DNA from: JAVVHH01 sp964613945
GTDB taxonomy: Bacteria; Pseudomonadota; Alphaproteobacteria; Acetobacterales; Acetobacteraceae
Direction of reading: 5' to 3'
Length of the DNA: 64,000 bases
NCBI GenBank assembly: GCA_964613945.1
Contig: CAZTJC010000005.1
Coordinates: 99,453-163,452 of the forward strand
The notes under the pieces were generated by a model, which was given only the letters and a program-made list of their open reading frames with translations, was not told the origin of the DNA and did not search any database. A program made the translations under genes and the position numbers. Position 1 is the stretch's first letter. Every line of letters starts with the position of its first letter. This document shows, one piece after another, positions 33,971-42,372 of the stretch.

Positions 33971-34802
33971 AACGGGCGGAGCACAACGCTCGGTCCTGCA
34001 CTACCAGATCCTCCTGCTCATCGGCGTTTTCGTCGCCTGGTGGGCTCTGGTGAGGCTTGAGATCCTACCGCAGTTCTTTTTCGGCGATCCGGTCGGCGTC
34101 CTGAATCGTCTGATTCGCTGGTTCAGCAGCGGCAGCATCTGGATACACCTCGGCAACACATTGATCGAAACGATACTGGGGTTCGGCATCGGTACGATCA
34201 GCGGTCTTGGCTTTGGTTTATGGCTGGCGCTCAACCCGACCCTGGCCCGCATCTTCGACCCCTTCATCAAGGCCGCGAACTCGATGCCGCGACTGATTTT
34301 CGCGCCGATCTTCGCGCTCTGGTTCGGGCTCGGGATCTGGTCAAAGGTCGCGCTGGGCGTGACGCTGGTCTTCTTCGTGGTGTTCTTCAACGTTTTCCAG
34401 GGTGTGCGCGAAGTCAGCCCTGTTGTGCTGGCCAACGTGCGGCTGATGGGTGCCAACCGTCGCCAATTGATGCGGTGGGTCTACTTGCCGTCGGCGACGA
34501 GTTGGGTGTTCTCCTCGCTGCACAACGCGGTTGGTCTGGCGTTCGTCGGCGCGGTCATCGGCGAGTACCTTGGGTCGTCGCGGGGCGTCGGCTACCTCAT
34601 CCTGCAGGCCGAGGGCGTGTTCGACATCGACAGCGTCATCGCTGGCATCCTGCTGCTGACGGTGTTCGCGCTCGTGCTCGACATCATGGTCTCCCGCGTC
34701 GAAGCTCGGCTGTTGCGGTGGCAAGCGCCGGTGCAGGCACAGACCGTGCAAACGGAGACGCTGAAGGTGACCGGAGTCGCGGCCCAGGTGGCCCGCGCAT
34801 GA
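33951..34802 (+). CDS. NitT/TauT-type ABC transporter permease, second system
   Basis: 283 residues with six helices; blocks AANSMPRLIFAPIFALWFGLG and LMGANRRQLMRWVYLPSATSWVFSSLHNAVGLAFVGAVIGEYLGS are the SsuC/TauC coupling region. Only one permease gene is present, so a homodimer is expected, unlike the two-permease system at 27270-28798. It overlaps the ATPase gene by 20 bases and the next dehydrogenase by 4. Confidence 0.9.
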   Translation: MRMPRSRTGGAQRSVLHYQILLLIGVFVAWWALVRLEILPQFFFGDPVGVLNRLIRWFSSGSIWIHLGNTLIETILGFGIGTISGLGFGLWLALNPTLARIFDPFIKAANSMPRLIFAPIFALWFGLGIWSKVALGVTLVFFVVFFNVFQGVREVSPVVLANVRLMGANRRQLMRWVYLPSATSWVFSSLHNAVGLAFVGAVIGEYLGSSRGVGYLILQAEGVFDIDSVIAGILLLTVFALVLDIMVSRVEARLLRWQAPVQAQTVQTETLKVTGVAAQVARA

Positions 34803-35755
34803 GGCGGATCGCAGTGCTGGACGACTTCCAGGATGCGGCGCAGGGCGGGGCGAAGTGGGCGGATCTGGCGGAGCGTGCAGAGCCCACCTTCTTCAACGAC
34901 AACGTCACCGGCGATGCGCTGGTCGAGCGGCTGGCGCCCTTCGAGATCGCCGTCGCGATCCGGGAGCGCACGCCCTTCCGACGCGCCCTACTCGACCGCT
35001 TGCCGAACCTTCGCATGATCGCGACCACCGGAATGCGCAATCTGGGGATCGACGTGGCAGCCTGCCGGGAGCGCGGCATCGTCGTGAGCGGCACGGAAGG
35101 CAGCGGCGCACCAACGGCGGAACTGGCATTCGGCCTCATCCTGGCGCTGAGCCGCAACATCGTCGCCGAAGACCGTAGCCTGCGCGCCGGCACCTGGCAG
35201 ACGCGACGGATCGGCCACGTCGTCAAGGGGCGCACCCTGGGCCTGGTCGGCCTTGGCAAGCTCGGGACCGAGGTGGCGGGCATGGGCCGCGCCTTCGGGA
35301 TGGACGTGATCGCCTGGAGCCCGAACCTCACGGCGGCGCGTGCCGAAGCCGGCGGTGCGCGGCTGGTGGACAAGGCTGATCTGTTCGCCCGTTCGGATTA
35401 CATCAGCCTACATATGGTTCTCAGCGAACGGTCGCGCGGGATCGTCGATGCCGCCGCGATCGGTGCAATGCGGCCGGAGGCTTGCCTGGTCAACACGTCG
35501 CGCGCCGGTCTCGTGGATCAGGCGGCGCTGGTAGCGGCGCTGGCCACGGGGCGGATCGGCGGCGCCGCGCTGGATGTGTTCGATACCGAGCCCATCGCGC
35601 GTGATGCGCCCATCCTGCAAGCGCCGAACACGATCCTGACGCCACACCTGGGTTACGCGACGCAGGAAAACTACGGGACGTATTTCCCGCAGGTGGTAGA
35701 GAACATCGCCGCCTTCCTCGACGGCAACCCGCGCCGTGTTCTGACCCATGACTGA
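34799..35755 (+). CDS. D-2-hydroxyacid dehydrogenase family protein
   Basis: 318 residues from the ATG at 34799. The nucleotide site GLVGLGKLGTEVAGMGRAFGM is at about 146-166. The catalytic Arg lies in NTSRAGLVDQAAL, the Glu in DVFDTEPI and the His in LTPHLGYAT. These are the features of NAD(P)-linked D-2-hydroxyacid dehydrogenases (glyoxylate reductase, phosphoglycerate dehydrogenase and relatives). It could reduce the 2-oxoacid made by the LeuB-like enzyme, or oxidise an imported hydroxyacid. Both neighbours overlap it, showing operon membership. Confidence 0.9.
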   Translation: MRRIAVLDDFQDAAQGGAKWADLAERAEPTFFNDNVTGDALVERLAPFEIAVAIRERTPFRRALLDRLPNLRMIATTGMRNLGIDVAACRERGIVVSGTEGSGAPTAELAFGLILALSRNIVAEDRSLRAGTWQTRRIGHVVKGRTLGLVGLGKLGTEVAGMGRAFGMDVIAWSPNLTAARAEAGGARLVDKADLFARSDYISLHMVLSERSRGIVDAAAIGAMRPEACLVNTSRAGLVDQAALVAALATGRIGGAALDVFDTEPIARDAPILQAPNTILTPHLGYATQENYGTYFPQVVENIAAFLDGNPRRVLTHD

Positions 35756-36887
35756 CAGGCCGCCCACCACGCTGCAGTTCAACACTACCGTCCGGTTCGG
35801 CTACGGAACGCGTTCGCTGTTGCCGACGGAATTACGGGCGCTCGGCGTGACCCGGCCCATGATCATCACCGATCGCGGCGTGATCACCGCCGGTGTCGTC
35901 GATCTGGCATGGGAAGCGATGCCCGAGCCTCCGACGGCCCGGTTCGACGACACTCCGCCGAACCCGACGGAGGCTGCGGCATCGGACGCGCTTGAGCTAT
36001 TTCGCAGCTCCGGCGCCGATGGAATCGTCGGCATCGGTGGCGGTGCCGCGCTCGACCTCACCAAGGCGATCGCCGTTCTGGCCGGTGCGGCGCCGGGTCG
36101 GGAGGGCACGCTTTGGGAATACTGCAACCGCCACCCGAAGCCTCGCGCGATCGCCGATCCGCCACCCCTGATCCTTCTCCCCACCACCTTCGGCAGCGGC
36201 AGCGAGGTCGGCCGTTCTGCCGTGATCATCTTCGACAATGGCATCAAGGCTGGGATCGGGTGTCCGAGGATCGTGAGCGTGGCGATTTGCGATCCAGAGC
36301 TGACGCTCAGCCTACCGCCGTTCATGACCGCTGCTACGGGAATGGACGCATTGTCGCACTGTATCGAGACGTTCTGCTCGCCGGCGCTCAATCCGCCCAC
36401 CGATGCGATCGTGCTCGACGGTCTCGCCCGGCTTGCGTCCGCAATCGAAGTGGCGACACAGAATGGCTCCCACCGCGATGCGCGGTGGGACATGATGATG
36501 GGCGCGGTGCAGGGCGCCATCGGGTTTCAGAAAGGCTTAGGGGCAGTGCACGCCTTGTCGCACGCGCTCGGCCCCATCGGTTATCATCACGGCACTCTGA
36601 ACGCGCTTCTTCTTCCCCACGTGCTGGAGGTGAACCTAGGCGGGTTGGGCGAGAAAGATGCCGGCCTTCGAAGGGCAATGCGGCTTGAACCGGGTGCTGA
36701 CATTCCCACCGCGTTGCTGGAGTTGAACAAGCGCCTCGGGCTTCCCGCAGGACTTCGCGCCCTTGGTTTTGAAATGGCTTCGGCAGACAGCATCGCTCGC
36801 GCCGCGATGAACGATAATGCCCACCGCACCAATCCGACTTTGCTGATGCACGCTCAATACAAATCGATCTTGAACAATGCGATGTGA
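35748..36887 (+). CDS. Iron-containing alcohol dehydrogenase
   Basis: 379 residues. The glycine motif IGGGAALDLTKAIAV (96-110) binds NAD(P). Metal ligands are Asp200, His204, His268 and His281 (GMDALSHCIE, VHALSHALG, YHHGTLNALLLPHVLE), in the spacing of group III Fe-ADHs. Maleylacetate reductases share the fold but lack these canonical metal ligands, so that name is less likely. Oxidation of a primary alcohol, a 4-hydroxy acid or the reverse reduction of a semialdehyde is plausible. The gene overlaps the D-2-hydroxyacid dehydrogenase by 8 bases. Confidence 0.9.
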   Translation: MTDRPPTTLQFNTTVRFGYGTRSLLPTELRALGVTRPMIITDRGVITAGVVDLAWEAMPEPPTARFDDTPPNPTEAAASDALELFRSSGADGIVGIGGGAALDLTKAIAVLAGAAPGREGTLWEYCNRHPKPRAIADPPPLILLPTTFGSGSEVGRSAVIIFDNGIKAGIGCPRIVSVAICDPELTLSLPPFMTAATGMDALSHCIETFCSPALNPPTDAIVLDGLARLASAIEVATQNGSHRDARWDMMMGAVQGAIGFQKGLGAVHALSHALGPIGYHHGTLNALLLPHVLEVNLGGLGEKDAGLRRAMRLEPGADIPTALLELNKRLGLPAGLRALGFEMASADSIARAAMNDNAHRTNPTLLMHAQYKSILNNAM

Positions 36888-36961
36888 CTATGTCGAACGG
36901 GTCAGTGATCGGCCATGATGCGACCCTGCCGCCAGTCTGGTGCCGATGTGGAGTTCGTTTG

Positions 36962-37831
36962 ATGATCCGAGTTGCCGTCATGCTCGCCTTGCTGAACCTG
37001 GCTCTCGTCTCGACCGCTCGTGCCGAAACGACACGGCATTCCGAGACCGTCAGCTACACCGATGTGCACGGTGGCAGTGTCGCGCTGCAGACGATCGTCG
37101 AGGGTAGCGGACCGTCGATCGTCATGCTGCCGTCGAGCGGGCGGGATGGTGGCGCGGATTTCGATGGTGTTGCTGCCCGTCTCACTGCGGCCGGGTTCAC
37201 CGTTCTGCGCCCGCAGCCGCGGGGCATGATGGCATCCAGCGGCCCGATGAACGGCGTCAGCCTGCACGTGCTTGCCGATGATGTGGCAACGGTGATCGAG
37301 CGGCTAGGCGGCGGGCGAGCCGTGATCGTGGGGCACGCGTTCGGGCATTTCGTCGCCCGCATGGTCGCCGTCGATCATCCCGCCCTCGTTCGCGGCGTGG
37401 TCCTCGCCGCCGCCGCGGCGTCGACATGGCCCCCAGAGATCGCCGCAACGCCACTGATCGCCGGTGATCCCACGCTGCCGGACTCCAAGCGTCTTGCGGC
37501 GCTGCGGCTCGGCTTCTTCGCCCCCGGCCATGACCCGGCGGCTTGGCTGGGAGGCTGGTGGCCAGCGGCGCAGGCGATGGAGACGAACAGCCGCGAGAAG
37601 TCTGGCGTGCAGCAATCCGAGTGGTGGTCGGCCGGCACGGCGCCGTTGCTCGAGCTGATCCCAGCCAGCGATCCGTTCAAGCCGCAGGACAAATGGGGCG
37701 AGTTGGCGGCCTCCTATGGTGACCGGGTGACGACGGTGGTCATCCCGGATGCGAGCCATGCTCTGTTCCCAGAACAACCCGAGAAAGTGGCCGACGCGAT
37801 CATCGGGTGGGTGGGAACGCTGCGACCATGA
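36962..37831 (+). CDS. Exported alpha/beta hydrolase-fold protein lacking the nucleophile serine
   Basis: 289 residues from the ATG at 36962, which has GGAG 8 bases upstream; a longer frame from 36884 lacks a signal peptide. The signal peptide ends at TARA. The fold is that of alpha/beta hydrolases, with LPSSGRDGGADFDGVAARL after strand 3 and the elbow VIVGHAFGHFVARMVA. The elbow has Ala126 where G-x-S-x-G needs Ser. The C-terminal DASHALF retains a candidate His. It may be a non-hydrolytic binding protein, or use another nucleophile. It overlaps the GST gene by 4 bases. Confidence 0.85.
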   Translation: MIRVAVMLALLNLALVSTARAETTRHSETVSYTDVHGGSVALQTIVEGSGPSIVMLPSSGRDGGADFDGVAARLTAAGFTVLRPQPRGMMASSGPMNGVSLHVLADDVATVIERLGGGRAVIVGHAFGHFVARMVAVDHPALVRGVVLAAAAASTWPPEIAATPLIAGDPTLPDSKRLAALRLGFFAPGHDPAAWLGGWWPAAQAMETNSREKSGVQQSEWWSAGTAPLLELIPASDPFKPQDKWGELAASYGDRVTTVVIPDASHALFPEQPEKVADAIIGWVGTLRP

Positions 37832-38448
37832 TGCGGCTCTACGTCTCGGCCCGCTCGCCCTTCGTGCGCGAAGTCCTGGTGGCGCTCTGCGAACTCGGGC
37901 TGGCCGGTGCCGTCGAACTCGTGCCGGTGCTCGTGCGAATGGATCAGCCGAACGAGACCGTGCTGGCCACCAACCCGCTCGGCAAGATCCCCGCTCTCAT
38001 CCTGGAGGACGGCAGCGCCGTCTGTGGAACGCTGCCGATCATCGACGAACTGGATCGGCGCGCCGATGGTCATCTGCTCCCGACCGCACGCGTCGAGCGG
38101 AGCTGGCACCTGCGGCATCAGGCGGTGTCGCATGGATTGCTCGAGGTTCTCGTGCTGTGGCGCAACGAACGGGGCAAGCCGCCAGCCCAGCAAACGGCGG
38201 GATGGCTGGCCAATTTCGAGATCAAGACCGCCAACACGCTCGATGCGCTCGAGCGAACCATTCCCGAACTCGACGCCACCGGCTTCGGCCTGGCGCATGT
38301 CTCGATGGCGGCGCTGGCGTTCTACCTCGACTTCCGCTTCGCCGCGCTCGAGTGGCGGGCAACGCGCCCCCGGCTGGCGGCATGGGCCGCACAGGCCGGC
38401 GAGCGTGCTTCGGTACGAGCGGCGGCGGCACTGGCTGATGCGATGTAG
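37828..38448 (+). CDS. Glutathione S-transferase family protein
   Basis: 206 residues. The N-terminal thioredoxin-like domain reads MMRLYVSARSPFVREVLVALCELGL and NPLGKIPALILEDGSAVCGTLPIIDELDRR, with the ES-type glutathione-binding motif replaced by CGTLPII. The C-terminal half is helical. A Ser near residue 10 (SARSPF) could be the catalytic hydroxyl. It ends the long rightward gene series; its TAG stop is 2 bases from the stop of the convergent Bug gene, within the palindrome TAGCGCTA. Confidence 0.88.
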   Translation: MMRLYVSARSPFVREVLVALCELGLAGAVELVPVLVRMDQPNETVLATNPLGKIPALILEDGSAVCGTLPIIDELDRRADGHLLPTARVERSWHLRHQAVSHGLLEVLVLWRNERGKPPAQQTAGWLANFEIKTANTLDALERTIPELDATGFGLAHVSMAALAFYLDFRFAALEWRATRPRLAAWAAQAGERASVRAAAALADAM

Positions 38449-38450
38449 CG

Positions 38451-39404
38451 CTAGTCGCCCTTGATTCCCTTTTCCTTGATCAGGGCGCCCCACTTCGCCG
38501 TATCATTCTTCAGCAAGGTGCCCAACTCGCCCGGCGTCGACGGCGCCGGCTCAGCGCCCATCGCCAGCAGCTTATCGGCCGACGCCTTGAGGGCGATGCC
38601 GATCGCCTGATTGAGCTTCGCTATGGTTTCGAGCGGCGTCTTCGCACTGACGAAGATAGCATACCAGTTGTTGGTGTCGACGCCGGCTAGCCCTTGCTCC
38701 TCGAAGGTCGGGACGTCCGGCAACGAGGGATGCCGATGCGCCGCAGCCACGCCGATCGCCCTCAACCGGCCGGCTTTGACGAAGCCGATCAGGCCAGGGA
38801 CATCGCCGAAGAAGCCTTCGACCCGGCCGCCCATCAAATCCGTCAGCGCCGGCGCCGCGCCCTTGTAGGGCACGTGCAGGAAGGTCGCCCCGGTCGCGCG
38901 GCCCAGCTGCTCGATGGCGAGATGCGGCACCGAGCCCACGCCGGACGACCCCATCGGCGTGTCCTTGGCCGCCTTGGCGTTGGCGACGAACTCGGCCGCG
39001 GTCTTGGCCTTGTTGTCGGCGTTGACGACGAGGACCTCGACGTTGTTGACCACGAGAGAGACCGGGGCGAAGTCGCGCGCCATGTCGTAGGCGAGATGGT
39101 CGTAGAGCGACGTGTTGATCGCCGCGGCGCCGACGGAGGTGAGCCAGAGCGTCGATCCGTCGGCTGGCGCACGCAACACGTCCTGGGCCCCGAGCACACC
39201 GTTGGCGCCGGGCTTGTTGTCGACGATGACGGTGCGGCCGAGCGCCTCGCCGAGCGGGCCGGCGATGACGCGGGCAACGCTGTCGACGGGGCCACCTGGC
39301 GCGAACGCGACGACGATGCGCACCGGCTTTTGCTGTGCCTGGACCGGGGTCGTGCCAGCAGCGACCAGGCCTGTGGCAGCGATCAATAGAAAGCGTCGCT
39401 TCAT
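38451..39404 (-). CDS. Bug family tripartite tricarboxylate transporter receptor
   Basis: 317 residues from the ATG at 39404, preceded by GGGAGGA; the longer frame to 39479 is unlikely. Signal peptide to PVQAQ. Family blocks are KPVRIVVAFAPGGPVDSVARVIAGPL, NKPGANGVLGAQDVL, SSGVGSVPHLAIEQLG and HVPYKGAAPALTDLMGGRVEGFFGD. It is a periplasmic carboxylate receptor. The nearest TctA/TctB pair is at 46365-48277. The 95-base gap from the acyl-CoA synthetase gene suggests a separate or weaker link to that operon. Confidence 0.93.
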   Translation of the reverse strand: MKRRFLLIAATGLVAAGTTPVQAQQKPVRIVVAFAPGGPVDSVARVIAGPLGEALGRTVIVDNKPGANGVLGAQDVLRAPADGSTLWLTSVGAAAINTSLYDHLAYDMARDFAPVSLVVNNVEVLVVNADNKAKTAAEFVANAKAAKDTPMGSSGVGSVPHLAIEQLGRATGATFLHVPYKGAAPALTDLMGGRVEGFFGDVPGLIGFVKAGRLRAIGVAAAHRHPSLPDVPTFEEQGLAGVDTNNWYAIFVSAKTPLETIAKLNQAIGIALKASADKLLAMGAEPAPSTPGELGTLLKNDTAKWGALIKEKGIKGD

Positions 39405-39499
39405 CGTGTCCTCCCGTTTTCGTTGAGCATGACGGTTAAACCCCGTTACTGCGAGAAGCGGCCGTCCGGAACGGCACAAACAGCGCTTGCCGCCCTGGA

Positions 39500-41584
39500 T
39501 CAGCCCGCCGTGAGCAGCGCCACGCCGTCCGCCGCGCGAACGCCCTGGCCTACCGGCAGCACGAAGAGCGGGTTGATCTCCGCCTCGATCAGCCGGTCCT
39601 GATGATCGGCCAGCATGGTCGAGAAGGCGACCACCGCCGCCGCAAGCGCATCGACGTCGCGGGCCACCGCGCCACGATAGCCGTCCAGCAGCGGCCAGAG
39701 CCGAAGCTCGCGCATGGTCGCGTGCGCCTCCGTCAACGACAATGGCCGGCCCGGCGGAATCAGCCGCAACACCGTATCCTGCAGCAACTCGGCCGTCACC
39801 CCGCCCATGCCCAGCAGCAGCACCGCCCCTAGCGGATCGCGCCGGCAGCCGAGGATCATCTCGAGGCCGCCAGCAATCATCTCCTGCACGAGGAAGCGAT
39901 CAACCCCGGGATGACCGGCAGCATGCAGGCGACCGCGCATGCTTTCCAGCGCCGGTCCGATCGTCGTCGCCTCGAGTCCGACCTGCACACCGCCGACATC
40001 GCTCTTATGCGTAATGGCAGCAGACAGGATCTTGAGCACCACCTTGCCGCCGAACGCCGAAGCGGCGGCAACGGCCTCGCTTGCACCGGTGACGACGGCC
40101 TCGCGGACGCTCGGGATGCCGAAAGCGGCGAACATCGATTTGGCCTGTTGCTCGTCAAGTGCGCCGCGCCGGGCGGCGGCAAGCTCGATCGATGCCGAAC
40201 GCTCCGGCATCGCGCCGGACACTGCCATTTGTCCGAGCGCGCTCAACGCCGCTGCGACGGTCTCCGGTGCAGAAAACGCTGGGATACCCTGCTCGGTCAG
40301 CCGCGCCGCGGCCGCCGGCGCGTGCGGGCTGACATAGGCGATGATCGGCTTGGCGCTGCCGGCGCCGCCCTCGCGCAAGGCGTCGCTCACCAGGCGCGGG
40401 TCGCCGACCGACGATGAACCGACGACCATGGCGAGCGCGTCGTAGCCGTCACTGTCCAGCAAGGCGCGCACGCAGGCGGACAGGATATCCGGGCGCAAGC
40501 CGGCGAGCGTCAGGTCGATCGGGTTGCCGTCCAGCGCTCCGAGCCCGGACGGCATCGCCGCCGTCAATCGGGCGACGGTCACCTCGTCTGGTGGCGGCGC
40601 CTCGAAGCCGGCGAGGCCGATCGTGTCGGCGATCAGCGTGCCGGCGCCGCCGGTCGAGGTCAGCACGGCGACCCGCTTACCGGTCAACCTTGGCTGCATG
40701 GCCAGCGCGGCCGGCAGGTCCACCAGGTCGCCGAAGGTCTGGACCCGGGTGATGCCGAGATCGGCGAAGAACGCGTCATAGACCCGGTCGCTGCCGGCCA
40801 GCGCGCCGGTGTGCGAGGCTGCCGCGCGGGCGCCGGCCTCGGAGCGGCCGATCTTCAGCGCGACGATCGGTTTGCCAGCGGCACGCGCTTTTTCCGCGGC
40901 GGCGCGAAAGCGGGCCGGGTCGCGGATGGTTTCGACGTAAAGCGCGATGACGCGGGTCGCCGGGTCATCGGCCAAGTAGTCGACGAAGTCCGCCATTTCG
41001 AGGTCGGCCTCATTGCTGGTGGCCACCAGCTTGGACAGGCCGATCCCGGAGGCCGCCATGCGCGAGAGCAGCGAGCCGAGGATGCCGCCGCTTTGCGACA
41101 CGACGCCGACCGGCCCGGCGGCGGGGGGCTCGCCGGCCAGCGCGCCACTGGCCGAAAGCGGAATGGAGTTCGTGACGTTCACGAGCCCGATCGTGTTTGG
41201 GCCGAGCAATCGCATCGAGCCCGCCGCCTCCTGCAGCGCCGCCTGCCGGCTCCGCCCCGTCTCGCCGGTTTCGCCGAAGCCGCTGGCCAGGACGATCGCG
41301 TAGCGCACGCCGCGCTGAGCGAGTTGACGCACCGCATCGATCGACGCGGCAGCGCCGAGCAGCACGAGCGCCACGTCCGGCGTCTCCGGCATCACCTGGA
41401 TGCTGGGGTAGCAGGTCAGTCCATCGATGGTCTCGGCCCGAGGATTTACCGGGTAGATGTCGCCGCTGAAGCCGCGCTGGCGGAGAAAGCGCATCGGCAG
41501 ACCGGCAGTCTTGGCCGGGTCGGCCGAAGCGCCGATGAGGGCGACCCGGCGCGGGCTGAACAGCGTCTCGAGCACATGTACCAT
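39500..41584 (-). CDS. NDP-forming acyl-CoA synthetase (acetate-CoA ligase family)
   Basis: 694 residues, the fused alpha-beta form. The order is: CoA-binding Rossmann domain (FSPRRVALIGASADPAKTAGLP), succinyl-CoA-ligase-like domain with VSQSGGILG, phospho-His258 in ASHTGALAGSDRVYDAFF, and a C-terminal ATP-grasp domain (KVVLKILSAAITHKSDVGGVQVGL, EAEINPLFV). It activates an organic acid to its CoA ester with ATP giving ADP and phosphate. It sits 2 bases after an enoyl-CoA hydratase gene, downstream of a Bug receptor, consistent with import, activation and hydration of one acid. Confidence 0.92.
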   Translation of the reverse strand: MVHVLETLFSPRRVALIGASADPAKTAGLPMRFLRQRGFSGDIYPVNPRAETIDGLTCYPSIQVMPETPDVALVLLGAAASIDAVRQLAQRGVRYAIVLASGFGETGETGRSRQAALQEAAGSMRLLGPNTIGLVNVTNSIPLSASGALAGEPPAAGPVGVVSQSGGILGSLLSRMAASGIGLSKLVATSNEADLEMADFVDYLADDPATRVIALYVETIRDPARFRAAAEKARAAGKPIVALKIGRSEAGARAAASHTGALAGSDRVYDAFFADLGITRVQTFGDLVDLPAALAMQPRLTGKRVAVLTSTGGAGTLIADTIGLAGFEAPPPDEVTVARLTAAMPSGLGALDGNPIDLTLAGLRPDILSACVRALLDSDGYDALAMVVGSSSVGDPRLVSDALREGGAGSAKPIIAYVSPHAPAAAARLTEQGIPAFSAPETVAAALSALGQMAVSGAMPERSASIELAAARRGALDEQQAKSMFAAFGIPSVREAVVTGASEAVAAASAFGGKVVLKILSAAITHKSDVGGVQVGLEATTIGPALESMRGRLHAAGHPGVDRFLVQEMIAGGLEMILGCRRDPLGAVLLLGMGGVTAELLQDTVLRLIPPGRPLSLTEAHATMRELRLWPLLDGYRGAVARDVDALAAAVVAFSTMLADHQDRLIEAEINPLFVLPVGQGVRAADGVALLTAG

Positions 41585-41586
41585 GC

Positions 41587-42369
41587 TCAGCCGCCACTCT
41601 TGGCTAGGAACGCCGACACCGACGCACGATGCTCCGTGCTGGTGTAGCAGATGCCCTGCGCCTGGCTGCTGCTGGCGAACAGAGCGGTCGGCGCGCTTTC
41701 GTAGGATTGGTTGACCAGCGTCTTGGCCAGCGCGAGCGCCGTGGCCGACCCGGCGGACAGGATCTTCGCCCAGGCGATCGCGTCCGACAGCAAGGTCTCG
41801 GGCGAGCTGACGCGGTCGACCAGGCCGATGCGCTGTGCCTCGGTCGTGTCGAGCGTACGCCCGGTAAAGATCAGCTCCTTGGCCATCGACAGCCCGACGC
41901 GCCGGGGCAGGAAATACAGGCCGCCGCCATCGGGAATGAGGCCGCGCAGCATGTAGGACCAGACAAACTTGGCCGTGCTACTGGCCATGACGAAGTCGCA
42001 GGCCAGCGCCGTATCCGCGCCCAACCCGGCCGCCGCGCCGTTGACGGCGGCGATCGTCGGCTTCGGCAGCGTGTGCAGCAGCATCTGCGCCCGGTGCACG
42101 CCTTGCTGCCGGCTCCAGCCGTTGAACCCGACATCCCCCGGCGGCGCGTCCATCCGCTGCTGCATGCCGGCGACGTCGCCGCCGGCGCAAAAGGCGCGGC
42201 CGGCGCCGGTCAACACCAGCGCCCGGACCGCCCGGTCGTTGCCGGCTTGCTGGATGGCGTCGACGAAGGCGGCGCGCATGGCGTCGCTCATCGCGTTGCG
42301 CTTGTCAGGCCGGTTCAGGGTGATGACGGCGATGCCGTCGGTGACGTCAGTGAGAACGAGGTCGGTCAT
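41587..42369 (-). CDS. Enoyl-CoA hydratase/isomerase family protein
   Basis: 260 residues with crotonase features: ITLNRPDKRNAMSDAMR, oxyanion-hole segment RAFCAGGDVAGM and AAVNGAAAGLGADTALACDF, and GLIPDGGGLYFLPRRVGLSMAKEL. The first catalytic glutamate of true hydratases is not present at GADTAL, and an Asp occupies the second site (LIPDGGG), as in PaaG-type isomerases. A CoA-linked double-bond shift or hydration is therefore likely. It is packed between the Bug gene (3 bases) and the acyl-CoA synthetase. Confidence 0.9.
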   Translation of the reverse strand: MTDLVLTDVTDGIAVITLNRPDKRNAMSDAMRAAFVDAIQQAGNDRAVRALVLTGAGRAFCAGGDVAGMQQRMDAPPGDVGFNGWSRQQGVHRAQMLLHTLPKPTIAAVNGAAAGLGADTALACDFVMASSTAKFVWSYMLRGLIPDGGGLYFLPRRVGLSMAKELIFTGRTLDTTEAQRIGLVDRVSSPETLLSDAIAWAKILSAGSATALALAKTLVNQSYESAPTALFASSSQAQGICYTSTEHRASVSAFLAKSGG

Positions 42370-42372
42370 GGG

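Noticed and set aside
34220..34798. N-terminal extension of the D-2-hydroxyacid dehydrogenase
   Set aside because: It reads through the permease gene in another frame; the ATG at 34799 overlaps the permease stop and gives a normal length.
35748..36887. Maleylacetate reductase
   Set aside because: The canonical Asp-His-His-His metal ligands of iron alcohol dehydrogenases are present, whereas maleylacetate reductases lack this full set; no ring-cleavage dioxygenase for hydroxyquinol is adjacent.
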